Assembly (NCBI RefSeq): GCF_003957295.1
Contig: NZ_RQPJ01000002.1
Location: forward strand, 62,001-126,000
Length of the DNA: 64,000 nucleotides
Direction of reading: 5' to 3'
Origin: Arenibacter aquaticus
Lineage (GTDB): Bacteria > Bacteroidota > Bacteroidia > Flavobacteriales > Flavobacteriaceae
Below the pieces are notes generated by a model, which was not told the DNA's origin, did no database searches, and saw only the letters and a program-made list of their open reading frames with translations. Below are positions 19,721 through 28,827 of the stretch, piece by piece. Within the stretch, counting starts at the first letter, position 1. Every line of letters begins with the position of its first letter. A program made the translations under genes and the position numbers.

Positions 19721-20427
19721 CACGCGAGGGTACTTGCAGAATATGCGGCAAATTTGGCAAACTAACGTTCGAGCACGTTCCGCCTCAGAGTGCATTCAAC
19801 ACTAACCCCGTATTTTTTCAGAAATCAGTACATCTTCACGATAAGAAAAGTCCCTTGTATGGAAAGCGAATTCGCAGTAATCAAGGCGCTGGCGGCTATT
19901 ATCTTTGCAAATCCTGCAACAACTTAACAGGCAGTTACTACGGCGAAAGCTATAAGAAGTTTGCATATATGGGAATGATGGCGCTGACAAATCGAATTTG
20001 GGCATCTAAGGTTATAACTTTTGAATACGCCATTCAACCTCTCAACATCCTAAAGCAAGCATTGTCAATGTTTATGTCGATTGATACAAGTGACCAACTT
20101 CTAAATTTAGAAGGGCTATCAAAATTTCTATTGGATAAAGATTCCCAGGCATTACCAGAAAAAATAAGAGTTTTTGTATATCATACTGCTACAAAACAAG
20201 TCAGAAATGGTTGGGGAATGGCAAGAACGGAAAAAGGATTTCACACTCTTGGTGAGATTACCTATCCGCCATTTGGTTTGGTTTATGCTTTAGATTCTGA
20301 ACCTACCCGTGATGATTTTTTTGAAATTACGGATTTTAAAAATTATGTTTTCAATCAAACTGTTCAGGCGAGATTGACCATACCTTTTTTGACGCCTAAA
20401 ACATATATACCAGGTGTTTATATATAA
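19717..20427 (+). CDS. HNH-like / zinc-ribbon protein
   Basis: 236 residues. The N-terminus has CRICGKFGKLTFEHVPPQS, then YYLCKSCNNLTG: two CxxC pairs with a His in an EHVPP motif, the arrangement of HNH-type zinc-stabilised ββα endonucleases. The remaining ~160 residues are not recognised. The start is TTG at 19717, overlapping the stop of the preceding nuclease-like gene, and no ATG fits before the first CxxC. Catalysis is not proven; an EHVPP-type domain could also be purely DNA- or RNA-binding. It ends the tightly coupled three-gene run. Confidence 0.6.
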   Translation: MTREGTCRICGKFGKLTFEHVPPQSAFNTNPVFFQKSVHLHDKKSPLYGKRIRSNQGAGGYYLCKSCNNLTGSYYGESYKKFAYMGMMALTNRIWASKVITFEYAIQPLNILKQALSMFMSIDTSDQLLNLEGLSKFLLDKDSQALPEKIRVFVYHTATKQVRNGWGMARTEKGFHTLGEITYPPFGLVYALDSEPTRDDFFEITDFKNYVFNQTVQARLTIPFLTPKTYIPGVYI

Positions 20428-20459
20428 TTCTGTTCAAATTCATAATCGCAAAAATTGAC

Positions 20460-20466
20460 TACTTTG
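20460..20466 (+). promoter_or_regulatory. Possible -7 element for the SEC-C gene
   Basis: TACTTTG, a near match to TAnnTTTG, lies 28 bp before ATG 20495 in the 67-bp gap following the HNH-like gene. This suggests the SEC-C gene may have its own promoter. Confidence 0.35.
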
Positions 20467-20494
20467 TACGTGATTAAAACATAACCGATAATAG

Positions 20495-21730
20495 ATGTCA
20501 ATACCAATAGTACTCGATAAATCAACATTTCAAGGACTCAACTATGAAGATATAATTGAACTTCACAAATATTATATCGTGAATGTTACACCCTTGTTGG
20601 TTTCAGAGATTTTGGGCAATCTTGCGAAAGAGGAAGAAGATGATAGAAAACTACCTAAAGACCAAGTTACGGACTTAGCTAAAAAAATGTTTCCGTACAA
20701 TGCTTATGTAAATATGAATTACAAAGTACTGGTCGAAAAATCTCTAACTGGCGAATTTACAACTGCTGATAACAGACCGTTTTTAGAAGCTAAAAAATCA
20801 ATAAATACACCTACCAAAAAGGGGATGACTTTTGAGGAAACGGAAGAAGAACTTTCTATAAAACGATGGAAAAAAGGCGAGTTTGACACAATGGATGAAA
20901 TCATAGCTGATGTATGGCGCACCGAATCCAAAGATGAAAGTGTAGTAAAAACATTCAAAACCAAATTCGACCATCTCAAAGACATTAAAATAAAAGGCCA
21001 TAAAGCTTCTAATGAAGAAAAGTTTCTTAATCTGAAAGAACGACTGCGCGAACGCCTTTATGTTGAAATTGAACCAATAGACACATTAAACCTCGTAATG
21101 GATTATTTTGAGATAAATCCAGATTTGCGCACTACGATTGAATCCAGATGGAAAAATGAATCACATCCGGATTTAAAAAGTATGGCAGACTATGCAATGT
21201 ATTGTTACGAAATAGTCTGCTTATATTTTATAGGAATCAATAATTCTTTGTTTGGTGAGCGATTGACAAATCTTTTGGATTTAGAATACTTGTTTTATGC
21301 ACCGTTTGCGAGAGTATTTAGTACTCACGACAAATTTTTAAGAAGGTTGTTTTTTGCTGTTGAGCCAAAAGACGTCTTTTTTATCACGTTACCAAATCTA
21401 AAAGAGGATTTCAAAAAGTTTAAAGCGTTGAATAAAGATGGTGAGGTATTTGATGAGCCACCCGTTAAAGACTCAGAAACGTATCGAATTTGGGATAGTG
21501 TATTTGATATGAGACTTACGCGAAGACTTAAACCTTCAGCCGACGAACTAAAAAGAAAAGAAGCCGAGTTAGAAGAAATACTAAATATTGCCAAAACTGG
21601 TAAAGAAGGAAAATTTGAAGGGGAAGCAGATTTTGTGGTCAAAGAAATGTTTATGTCGCCAGATGACCCTTGTCCTTGTAAAAGTGGTAAAGCTTTCAAA
21701 GATTGTCACTTAGCTGAAACTAAAAAATAA
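20495..21730 (+). CDS. SEC-C-motif protein with PIN-like N-terminus
   Basis: 411 residues. The C-terminus carries a SEC-C zinc motif (DDPCPCKSGKAFKDCH), found at the end of SecA and of many stand-alone proteins in mobile elements. The N-terminal strand IPIVLDKSTFQGL followed by YIVNVTPLLVSEIL resembles the opening of PIN-like nucleases (acidic residue on strand 1, then a VTPxLxxEI helix). That resemblance is suggestive only. A charged helical middle has no recognised domain. It closes the four-gene cargo block between the integrase and the metal island. Confidence 0.6.
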   Translation: MSIPIVLDKSTFQGLNYEDIIELHKYYIVNVTPLLVSEILGNLAKEEEDDRKLPKDQVTDLAKKMFPYNAYVNMNYKVLVEKSLTGEFTTADNRPFLEAKKSINTPTKKGMTFEETEEELSIKRWKKGEFDTMDEIIADVWRTESKDESVVKTFKTKFDHLKDIKIKGHKASNEEKFLNLKERLRERLYVEIEPIDTLNLVMDYFEINPDLRTTIESRWKNESHPDLKSMADYAMYCYEIVCLYFIGINNSLFGERLTNLLDLEYLFYAPFARVFSTHDKFLRRLFFAVEPKDVFFITLPNLKEDFKKFKALNKDGEVFDEPPVKDSETYRIWDSVFDMRLTRRLKPSADELKRKEAELEEILNIAKTGKEGKFEGEADFVVKEMFMSPDDPCPCKSGKAFKDCHLAETKK

Positions 21731-21755
21731 GATGAAATAGTTGAGTATAATACTT

Positions 21756-21770
21756 TGCAACACAGTTGCA
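21756..21770. promoter_or_regulatory. Palindromic operator candidate upstream of metal island
   Basis: TGCAAC-ACA-GTTGCA is a perfect 6-3-6 palindrome 25 bp before the GTG at 21795. A sibling site lies after fur at 28828-28842. Fur-family regulators bind such short palindromes, and a Fur-family gene lies in this island, so it is the likely ligand protein. Confidence 0.5.
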
Positions 21771-21782
21771 GCAAAATTCTGT

Positions 21783-21790
21783 TATCTTTG
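21783..21790 (+). promoter_or_regulatory. Bacteroidetes -7 element, very close to the start codon
   Basis: TATCTTTG is an exact TAnnTTTG match ending four bases before GTG 21795. Transcription would start at or next to the start codon, implying a leaderless or near-leaderless message. It lies 12 bp downstream of the palindromic operator. Confidence 0.5.
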
Positions 21791-21794
21791 TAAC

Positions 21795-22103
21795 GTGAAA
21801 TTTTTAGCAATCATATTATCCTTTTACTTCTTGGCACTTAATACTGTGCCTTGCAGCGACTCGGCGAATAATGAAAGTGATTCCCAAGTTGTTACGGTAA
21901 TCGACTTTGATGGCGAACACGACCAAGATTGCGAGTTATGCTCGCCTTTCTGCCAATGTCATTGCTGCCACGTTCACACCATAAATTTTGGGCTTGTTGC
22001 TTTTGAACCGTTACAGCCTGCAATTCCACACGAATTTTTTGCCCATTTTGATAATCTCGGCAAAGATATTCCCCTTTCCCTTTTACAACCCCCACAGGTA
22101 TAA
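21795..22103 (+). CDS. Small secreted Cys/His-rich protein (DUF6660-like), metal island
   Basis: 102 residues from GTG 21795, chosen because it gives a clean signal peptide (VKFLAIILSFYFLALNTVPC). Upstream sequence in frame is not protein-like. The mature part has a dense cluster DCELCSPFCQCHCCHVH, likely to bind soft metals such as copper. Proteins of this kind commonly precede CusA/CzcA genes in flavobacteria. It probably sits in the periplasm. A hairpin and about 120 bp separate it from cusA. Confidence 0.75.
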   Translation: MKFLAIILSFYFLALNTVPCSDSANNESDSQVVTVIDFDGEHDQDCELCSPFCQCHCCHVHTINFGLVAFEPLQPAIPHEFFAHFDNLGKDIPLSLLQPPQV

Positions 22104-22115
22104 TTCAGTTTTCAT

Positions 22116-22131
22116 AGGATAGCTATATCCT
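22116..22131 (+). terminator. Small hairpin between the Cys-rich gene and cusA
   Basis: AGGATA (22116-22121) pairs with TATCCT (22126-22131) around GCTA, followed by GTTTTG. It could partially terminate or attenuate transcription into cusA. It is short and weak. Confidence 0.35.
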
Positions 22132-22227
22132 GTTTTGACGTGTCTTTATTTAGCATTTGTCAATATAGTGCGTTGCATTTCTGCATTGCGCTCACAGAGA
22201 ATTTAAACTGAATTAACACCCTTATCT

Positions 22228-25200
22228 ATGATTAATAAAATCATTGATTTTTCAATCAATAACAAATTTATTATTGGTCTGCTCACGCTTGCATTAATTG
22301 GTGCTGGCATTTACAGTATGACCCAAGTTCCTATTGATGCCGTGCCAGATATTACCAATAATCAGGTACAGGTCATTACACAATCGCCCAATTTGGGAAC
22401 AGAGGATATTGAGCAATTTGTAACCTATCCTGTCGAGGTGGCAATGAGCAACCTGCCCAATGTCAAGGAAATACGTTCGGTTTCCCGCTTCGGACTTTCC
22501 GTTGTAACGATTGTCTTCGACGACAATGTAGGAACCTATTTGCCCAGACAGCTTGTTGCAGAAAAACTGACAGAAGTACAGGAACAAATCCCGATGGGTT
22601 TTGGCAAGCCGGCAATGGGTCCTATTTCAACGGGATTGGGCGAAATCTACCAATATACCCTTGAAGTCGATGATGAGCACCAAGGCGAATATTCTGCAAC
22701 GGAACTGAGAACGATTCAGGACTGGATAGTCCGCAGACAAATGGCAATGGTTACCGGCGTTGTGGAAGTCAATGCTTTTGGCGGAAATAAAAAACAATAC
22801 GAAGTAGCCGTTGACCCTGACGAACTTCGCGCCATCGGAATTACAATATCTGAAGTGTTTTCGGCTTTGGAAAACAATAATCAGAATACGGGCGGTGCCT
22901 ATATCGAGCGAAACCATCAAGCTAATTTTATCCGTGGCGAAGGACTTGCCAGAACCGTTTCGGATATCGAAAATATGGTCGTAAAAACGGTCAATGGTAT
23001 TCCCATTAAAATAAAGGATGTAGGGAATGTGAGTATAGGAAGTGCCGTGCGCTATGGTGCGCTGACCAAAGATGGTAAGGGTGAAGCCGTAGGCGGAATG
23101 ATTTTAATGCTCAAAGGCGCAAATTCAAACGAAGTCATCGAAAACGTAACCCAACGGATGGAACAAATACAGCAATCCCTTCCAGGTGGGGTAACTATAA
23201 AACCTTTCCTCGACCGAAGCGAATTAATTGCCGAAACTACGGGAACAGTGACCGGAAACCTTTTGGAAGGTGGCCTCATAGTAATCTTTGTTTTGGTTTT
23301 GCTCTTAGGGAATTGGCGTGGTGGTCTTATCGTTGCATCCACTATTCCCCTATCGCTATTGTTTGCGTTCATACTTATGAACGTCTTTGACGTGTGGGCA
23401 AACCTGATGAGTTTGGGGGCGATTGACTTCGGAATCATCGTGGACGGTGCGGTCATTATTGTGGAAAGCACTGTATTCCTGATGTACTCTTATGTAGTCA
23501 AAAAGAAAGCTGTGAGTTCTGAAACACGAGATGAAATCGCAGCGAAGTCATCTAAAAAGATGATGAATGCCGCTTTCTTTGGCCAGCTTATCATTCTAAT
23601 TGTTTTCCTGCCAATTTTAGCTTTGGAAGGTGTCGAAGGTAAGATGTTTCAGCCTATGGCATTGACCTTCATCTTTGCTATGATTGGCGCAATGTTGCTG
23701 TGCTTGACTTATGTTCCAATGATTTCGGCATTATTCCTTAGACCACCAAAATCAGAAAAAAAGTCTTACGGCGATAATTTTGTCTATTGGATTGAAAGAA
23801 AATACGAACCGCTGTTGACCAAATCGCTCACTAAAGGGAAGATGGTTATAGGTATCGCTATTGCTCTTTTTGCAGTTGCCATATTTGCCTTTACCAGAAT
23901 GGGCGGCGAGTTTATCCCACAGTTGGATGAAGGCGATATTGCCTTTCACGCTATTCTGAAACCGGGTAGTTCTCTTACTGAAACCATTGAGACCACGACA
24001 AAAATCGAGCGTATTGTAAAGGCAGAATTTCCAGAAGTAGAAACTATCATCAGCCGTATCGGTGTGGCCGATGTGCCTACCGACCCTATGCCAATGGATA
24101 TTGCAGATGTTTTCGTCATTTTAAAACCAAGTGATGAATGGACATCTGCCGAGAGCAAAGATGAATTGGTGGAAAAAATGAAGGAAGCCATAAGCATAGT
24201 TCCCGGTGTCAATTATGAATTTACCCAACCCATAGAAATGCGTTTTAATGAATTGCTTACAGGTGTACGTGAAGATGTTGCTATCAAACTGTTTGGGGAA
24301 GATTTAGATGTTCTGGCAAGCAAAGCGGAAGAAATGGGTAAAATTATTGCGACCGTTCCAGGTGTTGCCGATATGAAAGTAGAGGCTACAGACGGTCTGC
24401 CACAAATTACCATCGACTACAACCGCAATAAACTGGCACAATACGGTCTGGAAATCAACCAACTCAATAGTGTGGTACAGGCTGCTTTCGCAGGTGGTAA
24501 GGCAGGTGTGATTTTCGAAGGTGAAAAGCGATTTGACTTGGTAGTAAGACTGCAAAAAGAAAATAGGGAAAGCATTGCCGATATCCAAAACCTATTTATC
24601 AATTTGCCCAATGGTTCACAAATTCCGCTAAGGGAAATTGCGAATGTGAGCTACGAACCCGGCCCGATGCAAATAAGCCGGGACAATACAAACAGACGAA
24701 CGTATGTAGGTATCAATATTCGTGACCGTGATGTTAAATCGGTAGTCGAAGAAATTCAGGATAAATTGGAAACCCAATTTGAGCTACCCGCAGGCTATTA
24801 CATTCGTTATGGTGGTGCTTTTGAAAACCTTGAACGTGCCAGCAATAAGTTACAGACCGTTGTCCCAATTGCTTTATTGCTCATTTTCATTCTGATTTAT
24901 TTCGCCCTAAAATCCTTTCCCCAAACCTTGATGATTTATCTGGCCATCCCGATGGCGACCATTGGCGGTGTGTTTGCCCTGTGGCTAAGGGATATGCCGT
25001 TTAGCATTTCCGCAGGGGTAGGTTTTATCGTGCTCTTTGGTGTGGCGGTACTGAATGGATTGGTAATGATTAGCGGTCTAAATGAATTGAAGGAAGAAGG
25101 TGTGACCAATTTAAAAGACCGCATAGTGGAAGGCACAAAACGAAGGATCCGCCCTATTATGCTTACTGCCTTAACCGATATTCTTGGTTTCCTGCCTATG

Positions 25201-26571
25201 GCCATTTCAGCATCCGCAGGGGCTGAAGTGCAACGACCCTTGGCAACCGTGGTCATTGGTGGATTGCTAACTTCAACGCTCTTAACACTTTTTATCCTTC
25301 CTATTTTTTATCAGTGGGTCGAGAAACGTTCGGAACGTAAGATGAGATTCAATCCAAAATTTGTTACGGCAACTGCGGTAATCTGCTCGCTGTTCTCATC
25401 CTCTTTCGTTGAGGCACAACAGGTGCAGCAGAATAATCCCCTGCCGGTAATATCATTGGAAAAAGCGGTAGCAATTTCTAAGGAAAACTATCCGCTCTTG
25501 AAAACGAAACAGTTGGAAATTCAAAGGCAAACTGCTCTTAAAGGCACAGCTTACGATTTTGGAAACACCCAAGTGTTTACGGGTGGCGAGGAAATATCGG
25601 ATGGTCAGGGTATTTATACATTGGTTGGTTTAGGGCAACAGAATATCAACTTATTCGGCATAGGTGCGAAAAAGCGACTGCAAAAGCAACGTATCGCTTT
25701 GGCCGAAACCGCTCTTGACCTTTCTGAACTTCAAGTAGAACAGGAAGTTAAAAAGGCGTGGTCGCAAGCTTATCAGCAACGGCAGAAATTTGAACTGTAC
25801 AGAGAGCTGGATTCTATCTATTCACAATTTGAAAAAGCCATTGCGCTCAATTATGAGGTGGAAGCCATTTCACGATTGGAATATTCATCAGCGACCAATC
25901 AAGCTTTGCAAATCAGCAATAAATTGCAACAGGCTGAAAGCGATTATTACATTGCCCTACAAAAACTCAACTTATGGCTGGTCTCGGACATTTTCTATAC
26001 TGTTCCCAAATCGCTTGACGAAAGTGAAGTTGCCGTATTGGGCATACCCGCAACAGTAGAAAATCATCCCGAACTGAAGCTTTCGCAAAAGCAAATTGAT
26101 GAAGCTGAGGCAAATTATGATGCAGCCCGTTCTGACTTGCTTCCTAAGTTTAATCTTCAGGGCGGACTTCAAAGAGTGAACGGCAATAGCGGGTTTTACA
26201 GCTATCAAGCTGGTATTTCCATTCCTTTATTTTCTGGAACGGAACGTAGCCAAGCGAAGGCCGCTAAAATCGATAGCGAAATCGCAAGGACTAATGCTGA
26301 TTATACACAACGCCAATTGCAATCTGAATATCAGCAGGCGGTACAATCCTATCAAAAATGGGAAGCATCCTGGCAATTTTATAGGGATAAAGCCTTGCCG
26401 CTTGCTGAAGAGCAACGCAAAGGTGCGCTGCTTGCCTACAAGGAAGGCGCGGTGGACTATGCAGCGTTCACGCAAATCATACGGGATGCCATAAATACCG
26501 AAATGGATGCGCTGGACGCGCTCGACAATTATCTAAAATCAGTTTTCGAACTACAATATTTCAAACAATAA
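22228..26571 (+). CDS. cusA: CusA/CzcA heavy-metal RND transporter fused to a TolC-like outer-membrane factor
   Basis: 1447 residues. Residues 1 to about 1040 form an HME-class RND pump. The N-terminal helix has TLALIGAGIYSMTQVPIDAVPDITNNQ split over the first 40 residues. TM4 carries GAIDFGIIVDGAVIIVES, and a second half has LFGVAVLNGLVM. A second signal-like segment follows (VTATAVICSLFSSSFVEAQ), and then about 380 residues of coiled-coil OEP/TolC repeat. One polypeptide therefore encodes pump and outer-membrane factor, a fusion seen in Bacteroidetes. The frame is uninterrupted. It exports monovalent or divalent metals with CusB, whose start overlaps its stop (TAATG). Confidence 0.95.
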   Translation: MINKIIDFSINNKFIIGLLTLALIGAGIYSMTQVPIDAVPDITNNQVQVITQSPNLGTEDIEQFVTYPVEVAMSNLPNVKEIRSVSRFGLSVVTIVFDDNVGTYLPRQLVAEKLTEVQEQIPMGFGKPAMGPISTGLGEIYQYTLEVDDEHQGEYSATELRTIQDWIVRRQMAMVTGVVEVNAFGGNKKQYEVAVDPDELRAIGITISEVFSALENNNQNTGGAYIERNHQANFIRGEGLARTVSDIENMVVKTVNGIPIKIKDVGNVSIGSAVRYGALTKDGKGEAVGGMILMLKGANSNEVIENVTQRMEQIQQSLPGGVTIKPFLDRSELIAETTGTVTGNLLEGGLIVIFVLVLLLGNWRGGLIVASTIPLSLLFAFILMNVFDVWANLMSLGAIDFGIIVDGAVIIVESTVFLMYSYVVKKKAVSSETRDEIAAKSSKKMMNAAFFGQLIILIVFLPILALEGVEGKMFQPMALTFIFAMIGAMLLCLTYVPMISALFLRPPKSEKKSYGDNFVYWIERKYEPLLTKSLTKGKMVIGIAIALFAVAIFAFTRMGGEFIPQLDEGDIAFHAILKPGSSLTETIETTTKIERIVKAEFPEVETIISRIGVADVPTDPMPMDIADVFVILKPSDEWTSAESKDELVEKMKEAISIVPGVNYEFTQPIEMRFNELLTGVREDVAIKLFGEDLDVLASKAEEMGKIIATVPGVADMKVEATDGLPQITIDYNRNKLAQYGLEINQLNSVVQAAFAGGKAGVIFEGEKRFDLVVRLQKENRESIADIQNLFINLPNGSQIPLREIANVSYEPGPMQISRDNTNRRTYVGINIRDRDVKSVVEEIQDKLETQFELPAGYYIRYGGAFENLERASNKLQTVVPIALLLIFILIYFALKSFPQTLMIYLAIPMATIGGVFALWLRDMPFSISAGVGFIVLFGVAVLNGLVMISGLNELKEEGVTNLKDRIVEGTKRRIRPIMLTALTDILGFLPMAISASAGAEVQRPLATVVIGGLLTSTLLTLFILPIFYQWVEKRSERKMRFNPKFVTATAVICSLFSSSFVEAQQVQQNNPLPVISLEKAVAISKENYPLLKTKQLEIQRQTALKGTAYDFGNTQVFTGGEEISDGQGIYTLVGLGQQNINLFGIGAKKRLQKQRIALAETALDLSELQVEQEVKKAWSQAYQQRQKFELYRELDSIYSQFEKAIALNYEVEAISRLEYSSATNQALQISNKLQQAESDYYIALQKLNLWLVSDIFYTVPKSLDESEVAVLGIPATVENHPELKLSQKQIDEAEANYDAARSDLLPKFNLQGGLQRVNGNSGFYSYQAGISIPLFSGTERSQAKAAKIDSEIARTNADYTQRQLQSEYQQAVQSYQKWEASWQFYRDKALPLAEEQRKGALLAYKEGAVDYAAFTQIIRDAINTEMDALDALDNYLKSVFELQYFKQ

Positions 26572-27770
26572 TGAAAAATCTATCTAAATATACAAACATA
26601 GGATTATTGACGATACTCTTAGCGTTGACCTCTTGTGGTGATTCTAAATCAGAATCAGCTGAAAATAATGAGGGAAATCCTGTAACGGAAGAAGCCCACA
26701 CAGAAGGCGATGCTGAAGAAGTGATGCTTACTGCAAAACAGTTTGATGCATTACAAATGGAAATCGACACCTTACAAATGCGAAATATGAGCGGGTATGT
26801 GGAAGCGAATGGCCAGTTGGAAGTCCCACCACAAAACGAAGCAACCATCACAACGGTTGTAGGTGCAAACGTAGTTTCTATAGAAGTTATAGAAGGTGAT
26901 AAGGTCAATAAAGGGCAAACAGTCGCTTACCTCTCGCATCCCAACATTATCCAAAAACAGACCGACTACCTGAACGCGTATAGCAACAGTCAATTTTTAA
27001 AGAAGGAATTTGAACGACAAAAAACCCTCTACGATGCAGGTGTAGGAAGCGGTGCTAATTTTCAAAAGGCAGAAGCCGAATACCAAGCATCCCGAAGTAT
27101 GGCAAATGGTCTTGAAGCCCAACTGCAACAGCTAAATGTTAGTGCATCGGGCGTAAGAAACGGAACGATTTACCAGCGTGTTGCACTGCGAAGTCCCATA
27201 GAAGGATTTGTACAAAAGGTAGAGGTCAAAACAGGGCAGTATGTAGAACCGCAGACAGACCTAATGGAAATCGTGGACACACATCACGTTCACGCAGATT
27301 TGATGGTCTTTGAAAAGGATGTCTATAAGGTTAAAGAAGGTCAGAAAGTGACGTTCAATGTTCAATCCATTCCAGGGAAGGAACTTACTGCTGAAATCTA
27401 TTCCGTAGGAAAGACTTTTGAGCAGAACCCGAAAGCAATACACGTGCACGCAGAAATTGAGAACAAGGAAGGCAACCTGATACCCGGAATGTACATCCAA
27501 GGGCGCATACAAACGGACAACAATAAGACGTTGGCGATACCCGAAAGTGCCATAGCCGCTGATGGTAACCGATTTTTTGTGTTTTTAGTTGAAAAGGAAG
27601 GTGATGACTGGTCTTTTACACCTAATGAAGTAACAAAAGGGGCTCAAGATGGTGAATGGATTCCCATTGATTTTCTAACAGAACAAAAATCGAATGTGAA
27701 GTATGCTTTTAACAATGCTTACTATTTAATGGCAGAAATGAAAAAAGGCGAAGCGGAACATAGCCACTAA
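26571..27770 (+). CDS. cusB: CusB-type efflux periplasmic adaptor (lipoprotein)
   Basis: 399 residues. The N-terminal lipoprotein signal (LTILLALTSCGDS, lipobox Cys about residue 22) anchors it to a membrane. An acidic linker follows. Biotinyl-lipoyl and α-hairpin domains are visible (VVSIEVIEGDKVNKGQTVAYL and the returning half IEGFVQKVEVKTGQYVEP), then β-barrel and membrane-proximal domains. It bridges the CusA pump to its outer-membrane factor. The C-terminal HSH could contact metal. Its start overlaps the cusA stop, so it is in the same operon. Confidence 0.94.
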   Translation: MKNLSKYTNIGLLTILLALTSCGDSKSESAENNEGNPVTEEAHTEGDAEEVMLTAKQFDALQMEIDTLQMRNMSGYVEANGQLEVPPQNEATITTVVGANVVSIEVIEGDKVNKGQTVAYLSHPNIIQKQTDYLNAYSNSQFLKKEFERQKTLYDAGVGSGANFQKAEAEYQASRSMANGLEAQLQQLNVSASGVRNGTIYQRVALRSPIEGFVQKVEVKTGQYVEPQTDLMEIVDTHHVHADLMVFEKDVYKVKEGQKVTFNVQSIPGKELTAEIYSVGKTFEQNPKAIHVHAEIENKEGNLIPGMYIQGRIQTDNNKTLAIPESAIAADGNRFFVFLVEKEGDDWSFTPNEVTKGAQDGEWIPIDFLTEQKSNVKYAFNNAYYLMAEMKKGEAEHSH

Positions 27771-27774
27771 TCGT

Positions 27775-28410
27775 ATGGAAAACGAGAGAAAACAAAATTT
27801 AAAGGAAGCACGCACACTTCAAATCTGGAATGTCATCTATGATGTCATCGAAGTGGTTGTATCGCTTATCGCAGGATTTACAGCAAACAGCTCGGCTTTG
27901 ATAGGTTGGGGTCTTGATAGCACCATCGAGGTGATAAGTGCCGGAACATTGGGCTGGCGGTTGCACGGCGAAATCAAAGGCATTGATGAAAGGCGTGTAG
28001 AGAAAAGAAAAATGATAACGCTCTACGTCATTGCGATATCCTTTGCGCTTATCTGTGCCTTCATATCCTATGATTCCATATCAAAACTGATTAGTCAAGA
28101 AACGGCTTCCTGGTCCACGATTGGCATTGTGATACTTATGGTATCATTGGTTGTAAATCCCATTTTGATTTACTACAAAAGGAACTATGGAAATAAACTG
28201 GATAGTCCCGCGCTGTTAGCGGATGCCAAGGACACTTTTATCTGCCTGTACCAAACCGTGGTAGTCCTATTGGGTCTGCTGCTCGTGAAATGGTTGGGCT
28301 GGTGGTGGGCCGACCCTGTTGCGGCATTATTAATTGTCCCCTATGCGGCAAAAGAAGGCTGGGAAGCCTTTACCAAAGCAAAAAACATTAAAAAGAATCT
28401 TGATAAATAA
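27775..28410 (+). CDS. CDF-type cation transporter, short
   Basis: 211 residues with five or six transmembrane helices (for instance VVVSLIAGFTANSSALIGWGLDS and the GLLLVKWLGWWWADPVAALLI segment near the C-terminus). The paired acidic residues in WGLDS and ADPVAA correspond to the metal-binding Asp positions in the helices of cation diffusion facilitators. It lacks the C-terminal cytoplasmic domain of longer CDF proteins. It probably exports divalent cations from the cytoplasm. It starts 5 bp after cusB and its stop overlaps fur. Confidence 0.85.
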   Translation: MENERKQNLKEARTLQIWNVIYDVIEVVVSLIAGFTANSSALIGWGLDSTIEVISAGTLGWRLHGEIKGIDERRVEKRKMITLYVIAISFALICAFISYDSISKLISQETASWSTIGIVILMVSLVVNPILIYYKRNYGNKLDSPALLADAKDTFICLYQTVVVLLGLLLVKWLGWWWADPVAALLIVPYAAKEGWEAFTKAKNIKKNLDK

Positions 28411-28826
28411 TGAAAGAAATAGAAAAAACATTGGAAAACAAAAGTGTGCGTCCTACGGCTATGCGCATTTTGATTTATAAGTATATGGCCGAGAAAGAAA
28501 TTGCTGTTGCATTAACAGACATTGAGAACGCTTTCGCGAAAGCGGACAGAACTACGCTCTATCGAACCTTAAAAACTTTTGAAGAAAAAGGAATCGTGCA
28601 CCAAATAGACGATGGCACTAATATTTCAAAATATGCGCTTTGTGAACCTGGGTGCAATTGTGAAATCGAACAAGATTTACACCTGCATTTTCATTGCAAC
28701 AACTGCGATGAAACCGTATGTCTTACAGAACATAAGATACCGCAGGTTAATCTACCAGATGGATATGTGGCTGAGGATGCTAACTTGGTTATAAAAGGTA
28801 TTTGCGAAAAGTGTAGCGGGCAATAA
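28410..28826 (+). CDS. Fur-family transcriptional regulator
   Basis: 138 residues. An N-terminal winged helix (VRPTAMRILIYKYM, then ALTDIENAFAKADRTTLYRTLKTFEEKG) is the Fur DNA-binding domain. The C-terminal part has CNNCDETVCL and CEKC as paired cysteines for a structural zinc, and a CEPGCNCEIEQDLHLHFHC metal-sensing stretch. As the only metalloregulator seen in the island it is the likely repressor of it. Two related palindromes, at 21756 and 28828, lie upstream of the two halves. Coupled to the transporter by TAATG. A perfect 16-bp TTTCGCGAAA-centred palindrome lies within its coding sequence (28529-28544). Confidence 0.93.
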   Translation: MKEIEKTLENKSVRPTAMRILIYKYMAEKEIAVALTDIENAFAKADRTTLYRTLKTFEEKGIVHQIDDGTNISKYALCEPGCNCEIEQDLHLHFHCNNCDETVCLTEHKIPQVNLPDGYVAEDANLVIKGICEKCSGQ

Positions 28827-28827
28827 A

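Noticed and set aside
22228-26571. Frameshift or assembly join between cusA and a TolC gene
   Set aside because: The frame is continuous and the layout (pump, second signal-like helix, TolC-like coil) is a known type of fusion in Bacteroidetes.
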